From contig NZ_LQPH01000173.1 of NCBI RefSeq assembly GCF_002102255.1, positions 1-64,000 of the forward strand: a stretch of 64,000 nucleotides of DNA. Direction: 5' to 3'. Below, one piece after another: positions 42,213 to 54,906 of the stretch. The position numbers and the translations under genes were made by a program. The stretch is from Mycobacterium nebraskense (GTDB lineage Bacteria > Actinomycetota > Actinomycetes > Mycobacteriales > Mycobacteriaceae). How positions within the stretch are numbered: the stretch's first letter is position 1; every line of letters starts with the position of its first letter. Below the pieces are notes generated by a model. That model did not search any database. It saw only the letters and a program-made list of their open reading frames with translations, and had not been told where the DNA came from.

Positions 42213-45200
42213 CTAGCGGTAGTCGCTGTAGCCGTAGTCGTCCAGCGGGACCGCGGCACCGGTCGCCTGGCCGAAGTCCGGGCTGTAGTACTGATCCTCG
42301 TAGGACGGGATCGTGTACGCGGCGGCCCGGGCCTCCTCGGTCGGCTGCACCTGGATGTTGCGGTACCGGTTGATGCCGGTGCCGGCCGGGATCAGCTTTC
42401 CGATGATCACGTTCTCCTTCAGACCCTGCAGCTTGTCGCTGCGGCAGTTGATCGCCGCATCGGTCAGCACTCGCGTGGTCTCCTGGAACGACGCCGCACT
42501 CAGCCACGAGTCTGTGGCCAGCGACGCCTTCGTGATACCCATCAGCACCGGACGGCCGGCGGCGGGCTCGCCACCCTCGGCCACCACCCGGCGGTTCGAC
42601 GCCTCGAACTCCGCACGGTCGATCAGCGAGCCGGGCAGGAACTCCGTCGAGCCCGAATCGATGATGGTGACCCGGCGCAGCATCTGGCGCACGATCACCT
42701 CGATGTGCTTGTCGTGGATCGACACACCCTGCGCACGGTAGACCTCCTGGACCTCGCGGACCAGGTGGATCTGCACCTCGCGCGGGCCCTGCACGCGCAG
42801 CACCTCGTGCGGGTCGGCCGAACCCTCCATCAGCTGCTGACCGACCTCGACGTGGTCGCCGTCGGCCAGCACGCGCTCGGAACCGTCGTCGTGCTTGAAC
42901 ACGCGCAGCCGCTGCCGCTTGGAGAGCTTGTCGTACACGACCTCCTCGCTCCCGTCGTCGGGAACGATGGTGATCTTGTAGAAGCGCTCACCCTCCTCCA
43001 GTTGCACCCGCCCGGTGAGGTCGGCGATCGGCGCCTTACCGCGGGGCACCCGGGCCTCGAACAGCTCCTGCACACGCGGCAGACCGCCGGTGATGTCCTC
43101 ACCGACACCACCCTGGTGGAAGGTACGCATCGTCAGCTGAGTGCCGGGCTCACCGATGGACTGGGCCGCGACGATACCGACGGCCTCGCCGATGTCGACC
43201 AGCTTGCCGGTGGCCATGGATCGCCCGTAACAGGTCGCGCAGACGCCGGTGCCGGTGGTGCAGGTCAGCACCGAGCGCACCTTGATCTGCGTGATGCCCG
43301 CGGCCAGCAGGGCATCGATCGACGGGTCACCCAGGTCCTCGCCGCGCGCGACGACGACGTTGCCGGCCTCGTCGATGGCGTCGGCGCCCAGAGTCCGTGC
43401 GTACGCCGAGGTTTCGATGTACGGGTCGCGGATCAGGGTGCCGTCGGGCTGACGCTCGGCCAGCTCGACGGTGATCCCGCGCTCGGTCTGGCAGTCGTGC
43501 TCGCGGACGATGACGTCCTGCGAAACGTCCACCAGACGACGGGTCAGGTAACCCGAGTCGGCGGTACGCAACGCGGTGTCCGCCAGGCCCTTTCGAGCGC
43601 CGTGCGTGTTGATGAAGTACTCCAGCACGGTCAGGCCCTCACGGAACGACGACTTGACCGGACGCGGGATGAACTCACCCTTCGGGTTGGTCACCAGGCC
43701 CTTCATGCCGGCCAGCGTTCGGGTCTGGGTGAAGTTACCCGTGGCGCCCGAGTCGACGATCGTGATGATCGGGTTGTCGCTGGGGTAGTGCTCCCGCAGC
43801 GCCTGACCGACCTCGTCGGTGGCTTCCTTCCAGATCTCCACCAGCGCCTCGTTGCGCTCATCGTGGTTCAAAGCGCCTCGCTGGAACTGCTTTTCGACCT
43901 TCTCGGCCCGCTCCTCGTACTGGTCGAGGATCTCCTTCTTGCGCGGCGGGACCAGCACGTCGGCCATCGACACGGTGACACCGCTGCGGGTCGCCCAGTA
44001 GAAGCCGGCGTCCTTGAGCTTGTCGACGGTCTGCGCGACCACGATCATCGGGTAGCGCTCGGCCAGGTCGTTGATGATGGCGGCCTGCACCTTCTTGTGC
44101 ATCTGCTTGTTCACGAAGGGGTAGCCCACCGGCAGCAGCTCGTTGAACAGCACCCGGCCCAGCGTGGTCTCGGCCATCCAGGCATCGCCGGGCTGCCAGC
44201 CGTTGACACCGAACAGCTCGGCCTCGATCTCGGCGGCCGGACGCAGCTGCGTCAATCGCACCTTGATCTTGGCCCGCACCGAGAGGACGCCACGGTCGGC
44301 GGCCATGATCGCCTCGGCCGGCGAGGAGTACACGCCGACCTCCGGCTGATCCTTGGCTGCCGCCTGGAATTCGCCCTTGTCGCCGTCGACCTCGGTGGTC
44401 AGGAAGTACAGCCCGGTCACCATGTCCAGACGCGGCATGGCCAGCGGACGGCCAGAGGCGGGCGACAGGATGTTGTTCGACGACAGCATCAGGATGCGCG
44501 CCTCGGCCTGCGCCTCCGCGCTCAGCGGCAAATGCACCGCCATCTGGTCACCGTCGAAGTCGGCGTTGAACGCCTCACACACCAACGGGTGGAGCTGAAT
44601 TGCCTTGCCTTCCACCAGCATCGGCTCGAAGGCCTGGATGCCCAGCCGGTGCAGGGTGGGCGCGCGGTTCAGCAGCACCGGGTGTTCGGCGATGACCTCT
44701 TCGAGAACGTCCCACACCTGGGGACGCTGCCGCTCCACCATTCGCTTGGCACTCTTGATGTTCTGCGCGTGGTTGAGGTCGACGAGTCGCTTCATCACGA
44801 AGGGCTTGAACAGCTCCAGCGCCATCAGCTTGGGCAGGCCGCACTGGTGCAGCTTGAGCTGCGGACCGACCACGATGACCGAACGGCCCGAGTAGTCGAC
44901 ACGCTTACCGAGCAGGTTCTGGCGGAACCGGCCCTGCTTGCCCTTCAGCAGGTCCGACAGCGACTTCAGCGGACGGTTGCCCGGCCCGGTGACCGGGCGG
45001 CCGCGGCGGCCGTTGTCGAACAGCGCGTCGACGGACTCCTGCAGCATCCGCTTCTCGTTGTTGACGATGATCTCGGGCGCGCCGAGGTCGATCAGCCTCT
45101 TGAGGCGGTTGTTGCGGTTGATGACCCGGCGGTACAGGTCGTTCAGGTCGCTGGTGGCGAACCGGCCACCGTCGAGCTGCACCATCGGGCGCAGCTCAGG

Positions 45201-46163
45201 CGGGATCACCGGGACGGCGTCGAGCACCATGCCCATCGGCGAGTTACCCGACTGCTGGAAGGCGGCGACCACCTTCAGCCGCTTGAGGGCGCGAAGCTTC
45301 TTCTGCCCCTTGCCGTTTCGGATGACGTCCCGCAGCGAGTCGGCCTCGGCGTCGATGTCGAAGTTCTCGATGAGCTTCTGGATCGACTCCGCGCCCATGG
45401 CGCCGGTGAAGTACTCGCCGTAGCGGTCGACGAGCTCGCGGTAGAGGTTCTCGTCGACGATCAGCTGCTTGGGGGCGAGCTTGGTGAAGGTGCTCCAGAT
45501 GTCCTCCAGCCGGTCCAGCTCACGCTGGGCCCGGTCGCGGAGCTGGCGCATCTCCCGCTCGCCGCCGTCGCGCACCTTGCGGCGGGCGTCGGCCTTGGCG
45601 CCCTCGGCCTCCAGCTCGGCCAGGTCGGCCTCCAGCTTCTGCGCGCGGGCCTCCAGGTCGGCGTCGCGCTGGTCCTCAACGGCCTTGCGCTCCACCATCA
45701 TTTCGGCCTCGAGCGTGGACAGCTCGTTGTGCCGCATCTCGTCGTCGACCGACGTGATCACGTACGCCGCGAAGTAGATGATCTTCTCGAGATCCTTCGG
45801 GGCGAGGTCGAGCAGGTAGCCCAGGCGCGAGGGCACGCCCTTGAAGTACCAGATGTGCGTGACGGGCGCGGCCAGCTCGATGTGGCCCATCCGCTCGCGG
45901 CGCACCTTGGCGCGGGTCACCTCGACGCCGCAGCGCTCACAGATGATGCCCTTGAAGCGGACGCGCTTGTACTTGCCGCAGTAGCACTCCCAGTCGCGAG
46001 TCGGTCCGAAGATCTTCTCGCAGAACAGGCCGTCCTTCTCCGGCTTCAGCGTGCGGTAGTTGATCGTCTCCGGCTTCTTGACCTCGCCGTAAGACCATTG
46101 CCTGATGTCCTCCGCCGTGGCCAGGCCGATACGGAGTTCATCGAAGAAGTTGACGTCGAGCAC
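42213..46163 (-). CDS. rpoC: RNA polymerase beta' subunit
   Basis: A 1316-residue beta' subunit, full length. The N-terminal zinc finger (CYCGKYKRVRFKGIICERCG), the catalytic NADFDGDQM and the bridge-helix/trigger-loop region (QSIGEPGTQLTMRTFHQGG) are intact. The GTG start is preceded by AAAGGGAG. It follows rpoB after 35 bases. Confidence 0.99.
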   Translation of the reverse strand: MLDVNFFDELRIGLATAEDIRQWSYGEVKKPETINYRTLKPEKDGLFCEKIFGPTRDWECYCGKYKRVRFKGIICERCGVEVTRAKVRRERMGHIELAAPVTHIWYFKGVPSRLGYLLDLAPKDLEKIIYFAAYVITSVDDEMRHNELSTLEAEMMVERKAVEDQRDADLEARAQKLEADLAELEAEGAKADARRKVRDGGEREMRQLRDRAQRELDRLEDIWSTFTKLAPKQLIVDENLYRELVDRYGEYFTGAMGAESIQKLIENFDIDAEADSLRDVIRNGKGQKKLRALKRLKVVAAFQQSGNSPMGMVLDAVPVIPPELRPMVQLDGGRFATSDLNDLYRRVINRNNRLKRLIDLGAPEIIVNNEKRMLQESVDALFDNGRRGRPVTGPGNRPLKSLSDLLKGKQGRFRQNLLGKRVDYSGRSVIVVGPQLKLHQCGLPKLMALELFKPFVMKRLVDLNHAQNIKSAKRMVERQRPQVWDVLEEVIAEHPVLLNRAPTLHRLGIQAFEPMLVEGKAIQLHPLVCEAFNADFDGDQMAVHLPLSAEAQAEARILMLSSNNILSPASGRPLAMPRLDMVTGLYFLTTEVDGDKGEFQAAAKDQPEVGVYSSPAEAIMAADRGVLSVRAKIKVRLTQLRPAAEIEAELFGVNGWQPGDAWMAETTLGRVLFNELLPVGYPFVNKQMHKKVQAAIINDLAERYPMIVVAQTVDKLKDAGFYWATRSGVTVSMADVLVPPRKKEILDQYEERAEKVEKQFQRGALNHDERNEALVEIWKEATDEVGQALREHYPSDNPIITIVDSGATGNFTQTRTLAGMKGLVTNPKGEFIPRPVKSSFREGLTVLEYFINTHGARKGLADTALRTADSGYLTRRLVDVSQDVIVREHDCQTERGITVELAERQPDGTLIRDPYIETSAYARTLGADAIDEAGNVVVARGEDLGDPSIDALLAAGITQIKVRSVLTCTTGTGVCATCYGRSMATGKLVDIGEAVGIVAAQSIGEPGTQLTMRTFHQGGVGEDITGGLPRVQELFEARVPRGKAPIADLTGRVQLEEGERFYKITIVPDDGSEEVVYDKLSKRQRLRVFKHDDGSERVLADGDHVEVGQQLMEGSADPHEVLRVQGPREVQIHLVREVQEVYRAQGVSIHDKHIEVIVRQMLRRVTIIDSGSTEFLPGSLIDRAEFEASNRRVVAEGGEPAAGRPVLMGITKASLATDSWLSAASFQETTRVLTDAAINCRSDKLQGLKENVIIGKLIPAGTGINRYRNIQVQPTEEARAAAYTIPSYEDQYYSPDFGQATGAAVPLDDYGYSDYR

Positions 46164-46198
46164 GTAACTCCCTTTCCCCTTGCGGGTTAGTTACTTGA

Positions 46199-49705
<3,507 letters not shown>

Positions 49706-50099
49706 GATGCATCCTTCCAGCACCTCGTGCGACTCACGAAAACCGGGACCACCGGTCTGTTCGCCGCGAATTGTGTCGGTTAGGCCGGCGAACGATCTGT
49801 CCGAATCTCACGCGCACAACTAAAGAACCAAGCCGCTATACGGGGCTCAGGCTTAGACCACGGTGTCAAGTGGCGGGTGAGGTGGGCAGGAGGTAGCCAG
49901 CGCAACGTCCAACAATAGCGCAGGGCGGCGCATTCCTCAACTGTCCAGCACAGGGCATCCAGGGACATCGGCGCTGGCTGGCATCTCGACTCTCCGCTGG
50001 ATACATGCTGCCCAACAGACTGGCCCGTTTACGGCCCGTCGTCAAGAGGGCGGGCCGCCGAGTTACGCGAAGTTTTCGCGAAAACCCGGGGCGGGCGTA
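49706..50099 (-). promoter_or_regulatory. rpoB upstream region
   Basis: About 390 bases lie between mkl and rpoB. Besides the promoter at 49912-49940, a TTGACA (49869-49864) and TATAGC (49840-49835) are present but 23 bases apart. A small CGCGAA-GTT-TTCGCG hairpin (50066-50080) near the mkl stop may be a weak terminator. No gene is seen. Confidence 0.5.
49912..49940 (-). promoter_or_regulatory. rpoBC promoter
   Basis: Minus-strand TTGAGG (49940-49935) and TATTGT (49917-49912) with a 17-base spacer. Transcription would start near 49904, leaving a leader of about 200 bases to the TTG start of rpoB. Confidence 0.6.
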
Positions 50100-51110
50100 C
50101 TAGTCGCCGACCTCGTGCGCCCGGTACTTGTGCGTGCCCTCCATGTCGTCGATGATCGCGGCTTGCGCCTTCTGCGGCAGGGTATGCAGAATCTCGCGCA
50201 CCCGTGCCTGGCGCCGGCCGACGGCCTTGCGCTCCGGCATCCCAGGCGACGCGACGATCTGCGGCGGCACTCCCTCGATCTCCTCGACACCGCCGGCGTG
50301 CTGACCGGCTTCGAGGGCGGCCTGTTCTTCGGCCATGGTCGACTCGTCCTTTTCCTCGGACATGCCGATCGGCCCGATGCGGCGGCCGTTGAGGAACTGC
50401 CGCACGACCGGCTCGTCACTGGTCAGCAGCACCTCACGCGGGCCGAACATGACCAGCTTGCGCCGGAAGAGCATGCCCATGTTGTCCGGCACGGTGCGGG
50501 CGATGTTGATGTTGTGCGTGACGATCAGGACGGTGGCGTCGATTTGGGCGTTGATGTCGAGGATCAGCTGGCTCAGGTAGGCGGTACGAACCGGGTCCAG
50601 ACCCGAGTCGGGCTCGTCGCAGAGGATGATCTGCGGGTCCATCACCAGGGCGCGGGCCAGGCTGGCACGCTTGCGCATACCGCCGGAGATCTCGCCGGGG
50701 AACTTCTTCTCGTCGCCCCCCAGGCCGACCATGGTCAGCTTCTCCATGACGATGTCACGGATCTCGCCTTCCTTCTTCTTGGTGTGCTCGCGCAGGGGGA
50801 AGGCCGCGTTGTCGAAGAGGTTCATCGAACCGAACAGCGCGCCGTCCTGGAACATGACGCCGAACAGCGTGCGGATCTCGTAGAGCTCCTTGGCCGAGCA
50901 CTGCAGGATGTCGGTGCCGTCGATGACGACTGAGCCGCGCTCCGGCCGTAGGAGACCGATCAGGGACTTCAGGAACACCGATTTGCCGGTACCCGACGGC
51001 CCCAGCAGGACGCTGACCTCCCCGGCGGGGATCTCCAGCGTCACGTCTTCCCAAATTCTCGAGGATCCGAAGGACTTCGTGAGGCCGTTCACCTCAATAG
51101 CGACACCCAT
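50100..51110 (-). CDS. mkl: ABC ATPase Mkl/MceG of Mce transporters
   Basis: A 336-residue ATPase with Walker A GPSGTGKS, signature ISGGMRKRASLARAL, Walker B IILCDEPDSGLDP and switch His in VTHNINIA. A C-terminal extension of about 90 acidic and charged residues distinguishes MceG from ordinary ATPases. It powers lipid import by Mce complexes encoded elsewhere. Counterpart of Rv0655. No transporter subunits are adjacent. Confidence 0.95.
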   Translation of the reverse strand: MGVAIEVNGLTKSFGSSRIWEDVTLEIPAGEVSVLLGPSGTGKSVFLKSLIGLLRPERGSVVIDGTDILQCSAKELYEIRTLFGVMFQDGALFGSMNLFDNAAFPLREHTKKKEGEIRDIVMEKLTMVGLGGDEKKFPGEISGGMRKRASLARALVMDPQIILCDEPDSGLDPVRTAYLSQLILDINAQIDATVLIVTHNINIARTVPDNMGMLFRRKLVMFGPREVLLTSDEPVVRQFLNGRRIGPIGMSEEKDESTMAEEQAALEAGQHAGGVEEIEGVPPQIVASPGMPERKAVGRRQARVREILHTLPQKAQAAIIDDMEGTHKYRAHEVGD

Positions 51111-51240
51111 GCGAGATCCTTCCGTCGACGCTCATGCCCGCCACCTGCCCTTATGTGTGGCATGAGTCACTGTAGCGCACGCTTGCTGCACGGCATCAGG
51201 GTTGCGTGGCACAGCCGGGAAAAATTGGCTGACCTGAGAT

Positions 51241-51261
51241 CCCGCCGCAGCCGGCGGCGGG
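51241..51261 (-). terminator. hairpin after carotenoid oxygenase gene
   Basis: CCCGCCGC-AGCCG-GCGGCGGG, 19 bases beyond the stop at 51280, forms an 8-bp GC stem without a clear U tract. It may separate the oxygenase transcript from mkl. Confidence 0.45.
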
Positions 51262-51279
51262 CGTCCTATTCAACGCACG

Positions 51280-52761
51280 TTAGCCAGTAGGCGCCCAGTT
51301 GCCATGGAAGCCCATCGGTACCCGCTGCGGCAGGTGCACGGTGGCCACCGACTCGAGCGTCGCGGCGTCCAGCAACACCAACTGGCCTTCGTCACGGCCG
51401 CGGTGATAGCCGTAGCCCAGCAAAATGCCGTCGTCCTCCGGGCCGGCCCCGGGGTCGGGCACAAAGGACATCTCGCCGAGCAAAAGGTCGGGATCGAGCG
51501 GCGCAACCGCTCGGCCCCCGGTCGCGTAATCGTGCTTGTACAGCGCGGACTCGGCGCCCTGGAAGGACGCACCGACGGTGTAGCCGAAGCGGTGTTCTCG
51601 GCCGAGCAGGGCCTCGTTGATCCGGGGAAATTCCTGCGGCCGGTCGTCGCGGCATTCGGCGCTCACCGCGCCGGTCGCCAGGTTGATGGTCCAGCGCTCG
51701 AGGGTCGGCGGGGCTTCGCCGGGCCCGTGCCGGTCGCGGTCGAACATCCGCGAGTAACGCACCACGTCGAGCACCAAAACCTCGGCCCCGTCCCGGATCT
51801 CGGAGTAGGCGTTGAGCGGGTGGTAGACGTAGCAGGGTTCGATGTCGAACCAGCGGATGTCGGAGTTGCCGCCCTCGCGGGGCATGACCCCGATGCGCGC
51901 CGGGTAGTTCGGGTTCCACGCATACGGCATCCGGTCGGAATGCTTCGGGTTTCGGTTCATCATCGCGTTGATCGGGCTGGGTACGCGCACGCGCCCGATC
52001 AGCGACTGCAACGCCAGCCGGGCCGGCAGGCCGAGCCAGCGGGGCATGGTCACCGGCAGCACCTGCATCGGGTCGAACGTCACGGGCAGGTCGTAGATGA
52101 CGACGTAGGAGTCGGTCAGCGAGAAGTCGTGCATCATCGGCGACCCCGACACCTCGATGTCGACCGTGCGACGGGCTCGCCCCTGGGTGTCGATCACCGA
52201 GTACTGCACGGTCCGTCCGCGGGCGAATGAGTAAGAGACGGCGTGCAATTCGCCGGTGCGCGGATCGCGGTGCGGATGAGCGGTGTAGCCGCCTGCCAGG
52301 GTGCCGTCGAAGTCGCACGTCCCGATGGTGTCCAGCTCGTCGGTCAGCTCGTAGTTGGCCACACCGCCCTCGACCAGCGCCAGGGTGCGCCCGGCGTGGG
52401 TCAGCACGTTGGTGTTGGCGCCCAGCGAGAGCATGCCCGCCCGCGGATCGAGCCGGTGCGGCGTCGGCTCACCCAGGGTGGCGCACACCGACAGGCTGCG
52501 CACCCAGCGGTTGCGGTACCACCGGGCCTGCCCGTCGCGCAGCGCCACGCCGTGCACCATCCCATCGCCGCTGAACCAGTGATAGGTGGCCGGGTCGACC
52601 TCTTCGGCCGGGTTGGGTCCGTTGCGCAGATAGCGTCCGTCGAGGTGCTCCGGGATATGTCCGGTGACCGGCAGGTCGGTGGCGGTCACTTCGGCGCGCA
52701 CCGGCGCCAGCAGGCCCTCCAGATAGGGATTCCGGGTTTGCGCGGTTTGCATGGACGTCAT
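51280..52761 (-). CDS. carotenoid oxygenase (Rv0654-like)
   Basis: A 493-residue carotenoid cleavage oxygenase from the ATG at 52761, with AGGAGC upstream. The four iron-binding His regions are visible: TAHPHRDP, MMHDFSLT, YHPLNAYSE and the C-terminal GFHGNWAPTG. It cleaves carotenoid or apocarotenoid double bases with O2. Divergent from a TetR gene across 71 bases containing an inverted repeat, so likely under its control. Confidence 0.92.
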   Translation of the reverse strand: MTSMQTAQTRNPYLEGLLAPVRAEVTATDLPVTGHIPEHLDGRYLRNGPNPAEEVDPATYHWFSGDGMVHGVALRDGQARWYRNRWVRSLSVCATLGEPTPHRLDPRAGMLSLGANTNVLTHAGRTLALVEGGVANYELTDELDTIGTCDFDGTLAGGYTAHPHRDPRTGELHAVSYSFARGRTVQYSVIDTQGRARRTVDIEVSGSPMMHDFSLTDSYVVIYDLPVTFDPMQVLPVTMPRWLGLPARLALQSLIGRVRVPSPINAMMNRNPKHSDRMPYAWNPNYPARIGVMPREGGNSDIRWFDIEPCYVYHPLNAYSEIRDGAEVLVLDVVRYSRMFDRDRHGPGEAPPTLERWTINLATGAVSAECRDDRPQEFPRINEALLGREHRFGYTVGASFQGAESALYKHDYATGGRAVAPLDPDLLLGEMSFVPDPGAGPEDDGILLGYGYHRGRDEGQLVLLDAATLESVATVHLPQRVPMGFHGNWAPTG

Positions 52762-52773
52762 CTCTGAGCTCCT

Positions 52774-52797
52774 ATAACATTGATATGACGTTGTTAT
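52774..52797. promoter_or_regulatory. candidate operator between oxygenase and TetR genes
   Basis: ATAACA (52774-52779) and TGTTAT (52792-52797) form a dyad in an AT-rich island, spacer 12 bases, between divergent starts. It probably overlaps both promoters. Confidence 0.5.
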
Positions 52798-52832
52798 GGG
52801 AACCGTACGCCGGGGATGGGAAGATGGCAACG

Positions 52833-53534
52833 ATGACTTCAGAAACGACCTCGCGCGCGACGCCGGCCGCACCGCGCAGTGTCCGCGACGAGATGCTGTC
52901 CGCCGCAGTGGATCTGCTGCACGAGCACGGCCCCGACGCGTTGCAGACCCGCAAGGTCGCAGGCGCGGCGGGAACCTCGACGATGGCCCTGTACACCCAT
53001 TTCGGCGGGATGCGGGGCCTGATCGCCGAGGTGGCCGCGGAGGGGCTGCGGCAGTTCGACGCCGCCCTGACGGTGCCGCAGACCGCCGACCCCGTCGCCG
53101 ACCTGTTCGCGATCGGCGCGGCCTACCGGCGTTATGCCATCAAGCATCGGCACATGTACCGGCTGATGTTCGGCAGCACCAGCGCGCACGGCATCAACGC
53201 ACCGGCGGACAACGTCCTGACGCTGTCGGTCGCCGATATCGAGCGGCACTACCCGAGCTTCGCGCACGTGGTGCGCGGGGTGCATCGGTGCATGCTGGCG
53301 GGCCGGATCAGCGTGGGCCCGCCGGACGACGACGCGGCCGTGGTGGCCACCGCCGCCCAGTTCTGGGCGCTGATCCACGGGTTCGTGATGCTGGAGCTGG
53401 CCGGCTACTACGGCCACGACGGCGCAGCCGTACTGCCGTTGCTCGCGTCGATGAATTCGAATCTGCTTGTGGCGCTGGGCGATTCACCTGAGCGGGTGGC
53501 GCAATCCCTGCAGTCGGCGATGCGGGCGGGCTGA
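52833..53534 (+). CDS. TetR-family regulator divergent from carotenoid oxygenase
   Basis: A 233-residue TetR regulator, like Rv0653c. The ATG at 52833 has GGGAAG 9 bases upstream; the ATG at 52824 abuts that sequence and the one at 52785 falls inside the dyad. The HTH is PDALQTRKVAGAAGTSTMALYTHFGG. The C-terminal WHG-type domain has FWALIHGFVMLELAGYYG. Expected to control itself and the oxygenase gene. Confidence 0.9.
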   Translation: MTSETTSRATPAAPRSVRDEMLSAAVDLLHEHGPDALQTRKVAGAAGTSTMALYTHFGGMRGLIAEVAAEGLRQFDAALTVPQTADPVADLFAIGAAYRRYAIKHRHMYRLMFGSTSAHGINAPADNVLTLSVADIERHYPSFAHVVRGVHRCMLAGRISVGPPDDDAAVVATAAQFWALIHGFVMLELAGYYGHDGAAVLPLLASMNSNLLVALGDSPERVAQSLQSAMRAG

Positions 53535-53541
53535 GCACACG

Positions 53542-53581
53542 AAAACCCCCGGGAACCGCACAGGGCGGTCCCGGGGGTTTT
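53542..53581. terminator. bidirectional terminator between TetR and rplL
   Basis: AAAACCCCCGGGAACCGC pairs with GCGGTCCCGGGGGTTTT as a 17-bp stem with one bulged A, loop ACAGG. The A and T flanks serve both directions. Confidence 0.88.
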
Positions 53582-53592
53582 GCGAAGTGCAG

Positions 53593-53985
53593 CTACTTGA
53601 CGGTGACGGTGGCGCCGGCGGCCTCCAGCTTGGCCTTGGCCTCGTCGGCGGCTTCCTTGGCGACTTTCTCCAGCAGCGGCTTGGGCGCGCCGTCGACCAG
53701 GTCCTTGGCCTCCTTGAGGCCCAGGCCGGAGACGATCTCGCGGACCACCTTGATGACGCCGATCTTCTTGTCGCCGGCGGCCTCGAGGATCACGTCGAAC
53801 TCGGACTGCTCCTCGGCGGCCTCGGCGGGGGCACCACCGGCGGCCGGGCCGGCCGCGGCGACGGCGACCGGAGCGGCCGCGGTGACCTCGAAGGTCTCCT
53901 CGAACTTCTTGACGAAGTCGGAGAGCTCCAACAGGGTCATTTCCTTGAAGGCGTCAAGCAGGTCGTCGGTAGACATTTTCGCCAT
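53593..53985 (-). CDS. rplL: 50S ribosomal protein L7/L12
   Basis: A 130-residue L7/L12 of normal length: N-terminal dimerisation part (STDDLLDAFKEMTLLELSDF), Ala/Gly-rich hinge (AAPVAVAAAGPAAGG) and factor-binding C-terminal domain (KKIGVIKVVREIVSGLGLKE). Forms the stalk with L10. Begins 33 bases after rplJ. Confidence 0.98.
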   Translation of the reverse strand: MAKMSTDDLLDAFKEMTLLELSDFVKKFEETFEVTAAAPVAVAAAGPAAGGAPAEAAEEQSEFDVILEAAGDKKIGVIKVVREIVSGLGLKEAKDLVDGAPKPLLEKVAKEAADEAKAKLEAAGATVTVK

Positions 53986-54018
53986 GGTGTGTGGGTCCTT
54001 CCTGGTTTGGGTTGGGGG

Positions 54019-54642
54019 TTATTCGGCTTCGGCCGGGGTTTCCGGAGCCTCAGTGGGTGCTTCCGAAGCTGGTTCTGGGGCCGGCTCAGAGGGCGCGGCC
54101 TCCGCGGCGGGCGCGGGGGCCGGTGCTTCTGCGGCCTTCTTTTCCTGCAGCGCGGCCGCCAGGCGGGCGACCTGCGAGGCGGGGGCGTTGAACAGGCCCG
54201 CCGCCTTGGCGAGGTTGCCCTTCATCGCGCCGGCCAGCTTGGCCAGCAACACCTCGCGCGACTCCAGGTCGGCGATGCGCTCGACCTCGGCGACGGTCAG
54301 CGCGCGGCCGTCCATGTAGCCGCCCTTGATGACCAGCGCCTTGTTTTCCTTGGCGAAGGTCTTGATGGCCTTGGCGGCGTCGACCGGTTCCCCGGTGACG
54401 AACGCGATGGCCGTGGGGCCGGCGAACAGTTCATCGAGACCTTCGACGCCCGCCTCGGACGCCGCCCGCCTGATCAGCGTGTTCTTGGCCACCGAGTAGG
54501 TGGCCGATCCACTCAGCGACCGGCGCAGCTCGGCCAGGTTGGCCACGGTCAGCCCGCGGTACTCGGTGATCAGGGTCGCGGCCGCGTCCCTGAACTGCTC
54601 GGCGATGTCTGCAACGGCGGTGGCTTTGTCAGCCCTGGCCAT
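54019..54642 (-). CDS. rplJ: 50S ribosomal protein L10
   Basis: A 207-residue L10 from the ATG at 54642 (MARADKATAVADIAEQF), with AGGAGG upstream. The rRNA-binding domain and stalk-binding helix are present. The C-terminus continues about 30 residues beyond the usual length in an acidic Ala/Pro/Glu tail (EAPAPAPAAEAAPSEP and onward). In many bacteria L10-L12 feeds back on its own leader RNA. Confidence 0.97.
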   Translation of the reverse strand: MARADKATAVADIAEQFRDAAATLITEYRGLTVANLAELRRSLSGSATYSVAKNTLIRRAASEAGVEGLDELFAGPTAIAFVTGEPVDAAKAIKTFAKENKALVIKGGYMDGRALTVAEVERIADLESREVLLAKLAGAMKGNLAKAAGLFNAPASQVARLAAALQEKKAAEAPAPAPAAEAAPSEPAPEPASEAPTEAPETPAEAE

Positions 54643-54847
54643 GCGTACCTCCTGAAGTGAAAGCCTTGCGACGTTTCGTCTGCGATTCACCCGTGGAACG
54701 ACGAACGCCCCGGCGCAGGATGCGGCCGGGGCGTGAATAGGCGCCGGCGCGTGCCGGCACTGACTGCCTCGTCCTCCTGCGTGGGCCGCCGGGATGCTCC
54801 CGGACCTTCAACCGATTTCTCGGTGACCGACGGTCTTCGGTGGATCG
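54643..54847 (-). promoter_or_regulatory. ribosomal protein L10 leader
   Basis: The leader from near 54847 to rplJ contains AGACCGTCGGTCACCGAG, GAAGGTCCGGGAG and GGCGGCCCACGCAGGAGG blocks like other L10 leaders. A 10-bp hairpin ACGCCCCGGC/GCCGGGGCGT (54705-54734) is followed in the transcript by a modest U-containing tract and may act as attenuator. Confidence 0.7.
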
Positions 54848-54853
54848 GCAATC

Positions 54854-54883
54854 AGGATAGCCTGACCCGCCCCCGGCAGCCAA
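54854..54883 (-). promoter_or_regulatory. rplJ-rplL promoter
   Basis: Minus-strand TTGGCT (54883-54878) and TATCCT (54859-54854) with 18-base spacing, start near 54847. Confidence 0.6.
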
Positions 54884-54906
54884 AACGGCGGCCCTCAGGT
54901 GACGGC

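Noticed and set aside
42093..46190. A 1365-codon open frame antisense to rpoC, and similar long frames antisense to rpoB (46610-49183) and fusA (30786-32567)
   Set aside because: They mirror highly conserved genes in GC-rich DNA, where the complementary frame rarely meets stops. Composition is Arg/His/Asp/Val-rich without any recognisable domain.
49835..49869. TTGACA and TATAGC as the rpoB promoter
   Set aside because: The spacer is 23 bases, too long for SigA. The TTGAGG-N17-TATTGT pair at 49912-49940 is better.
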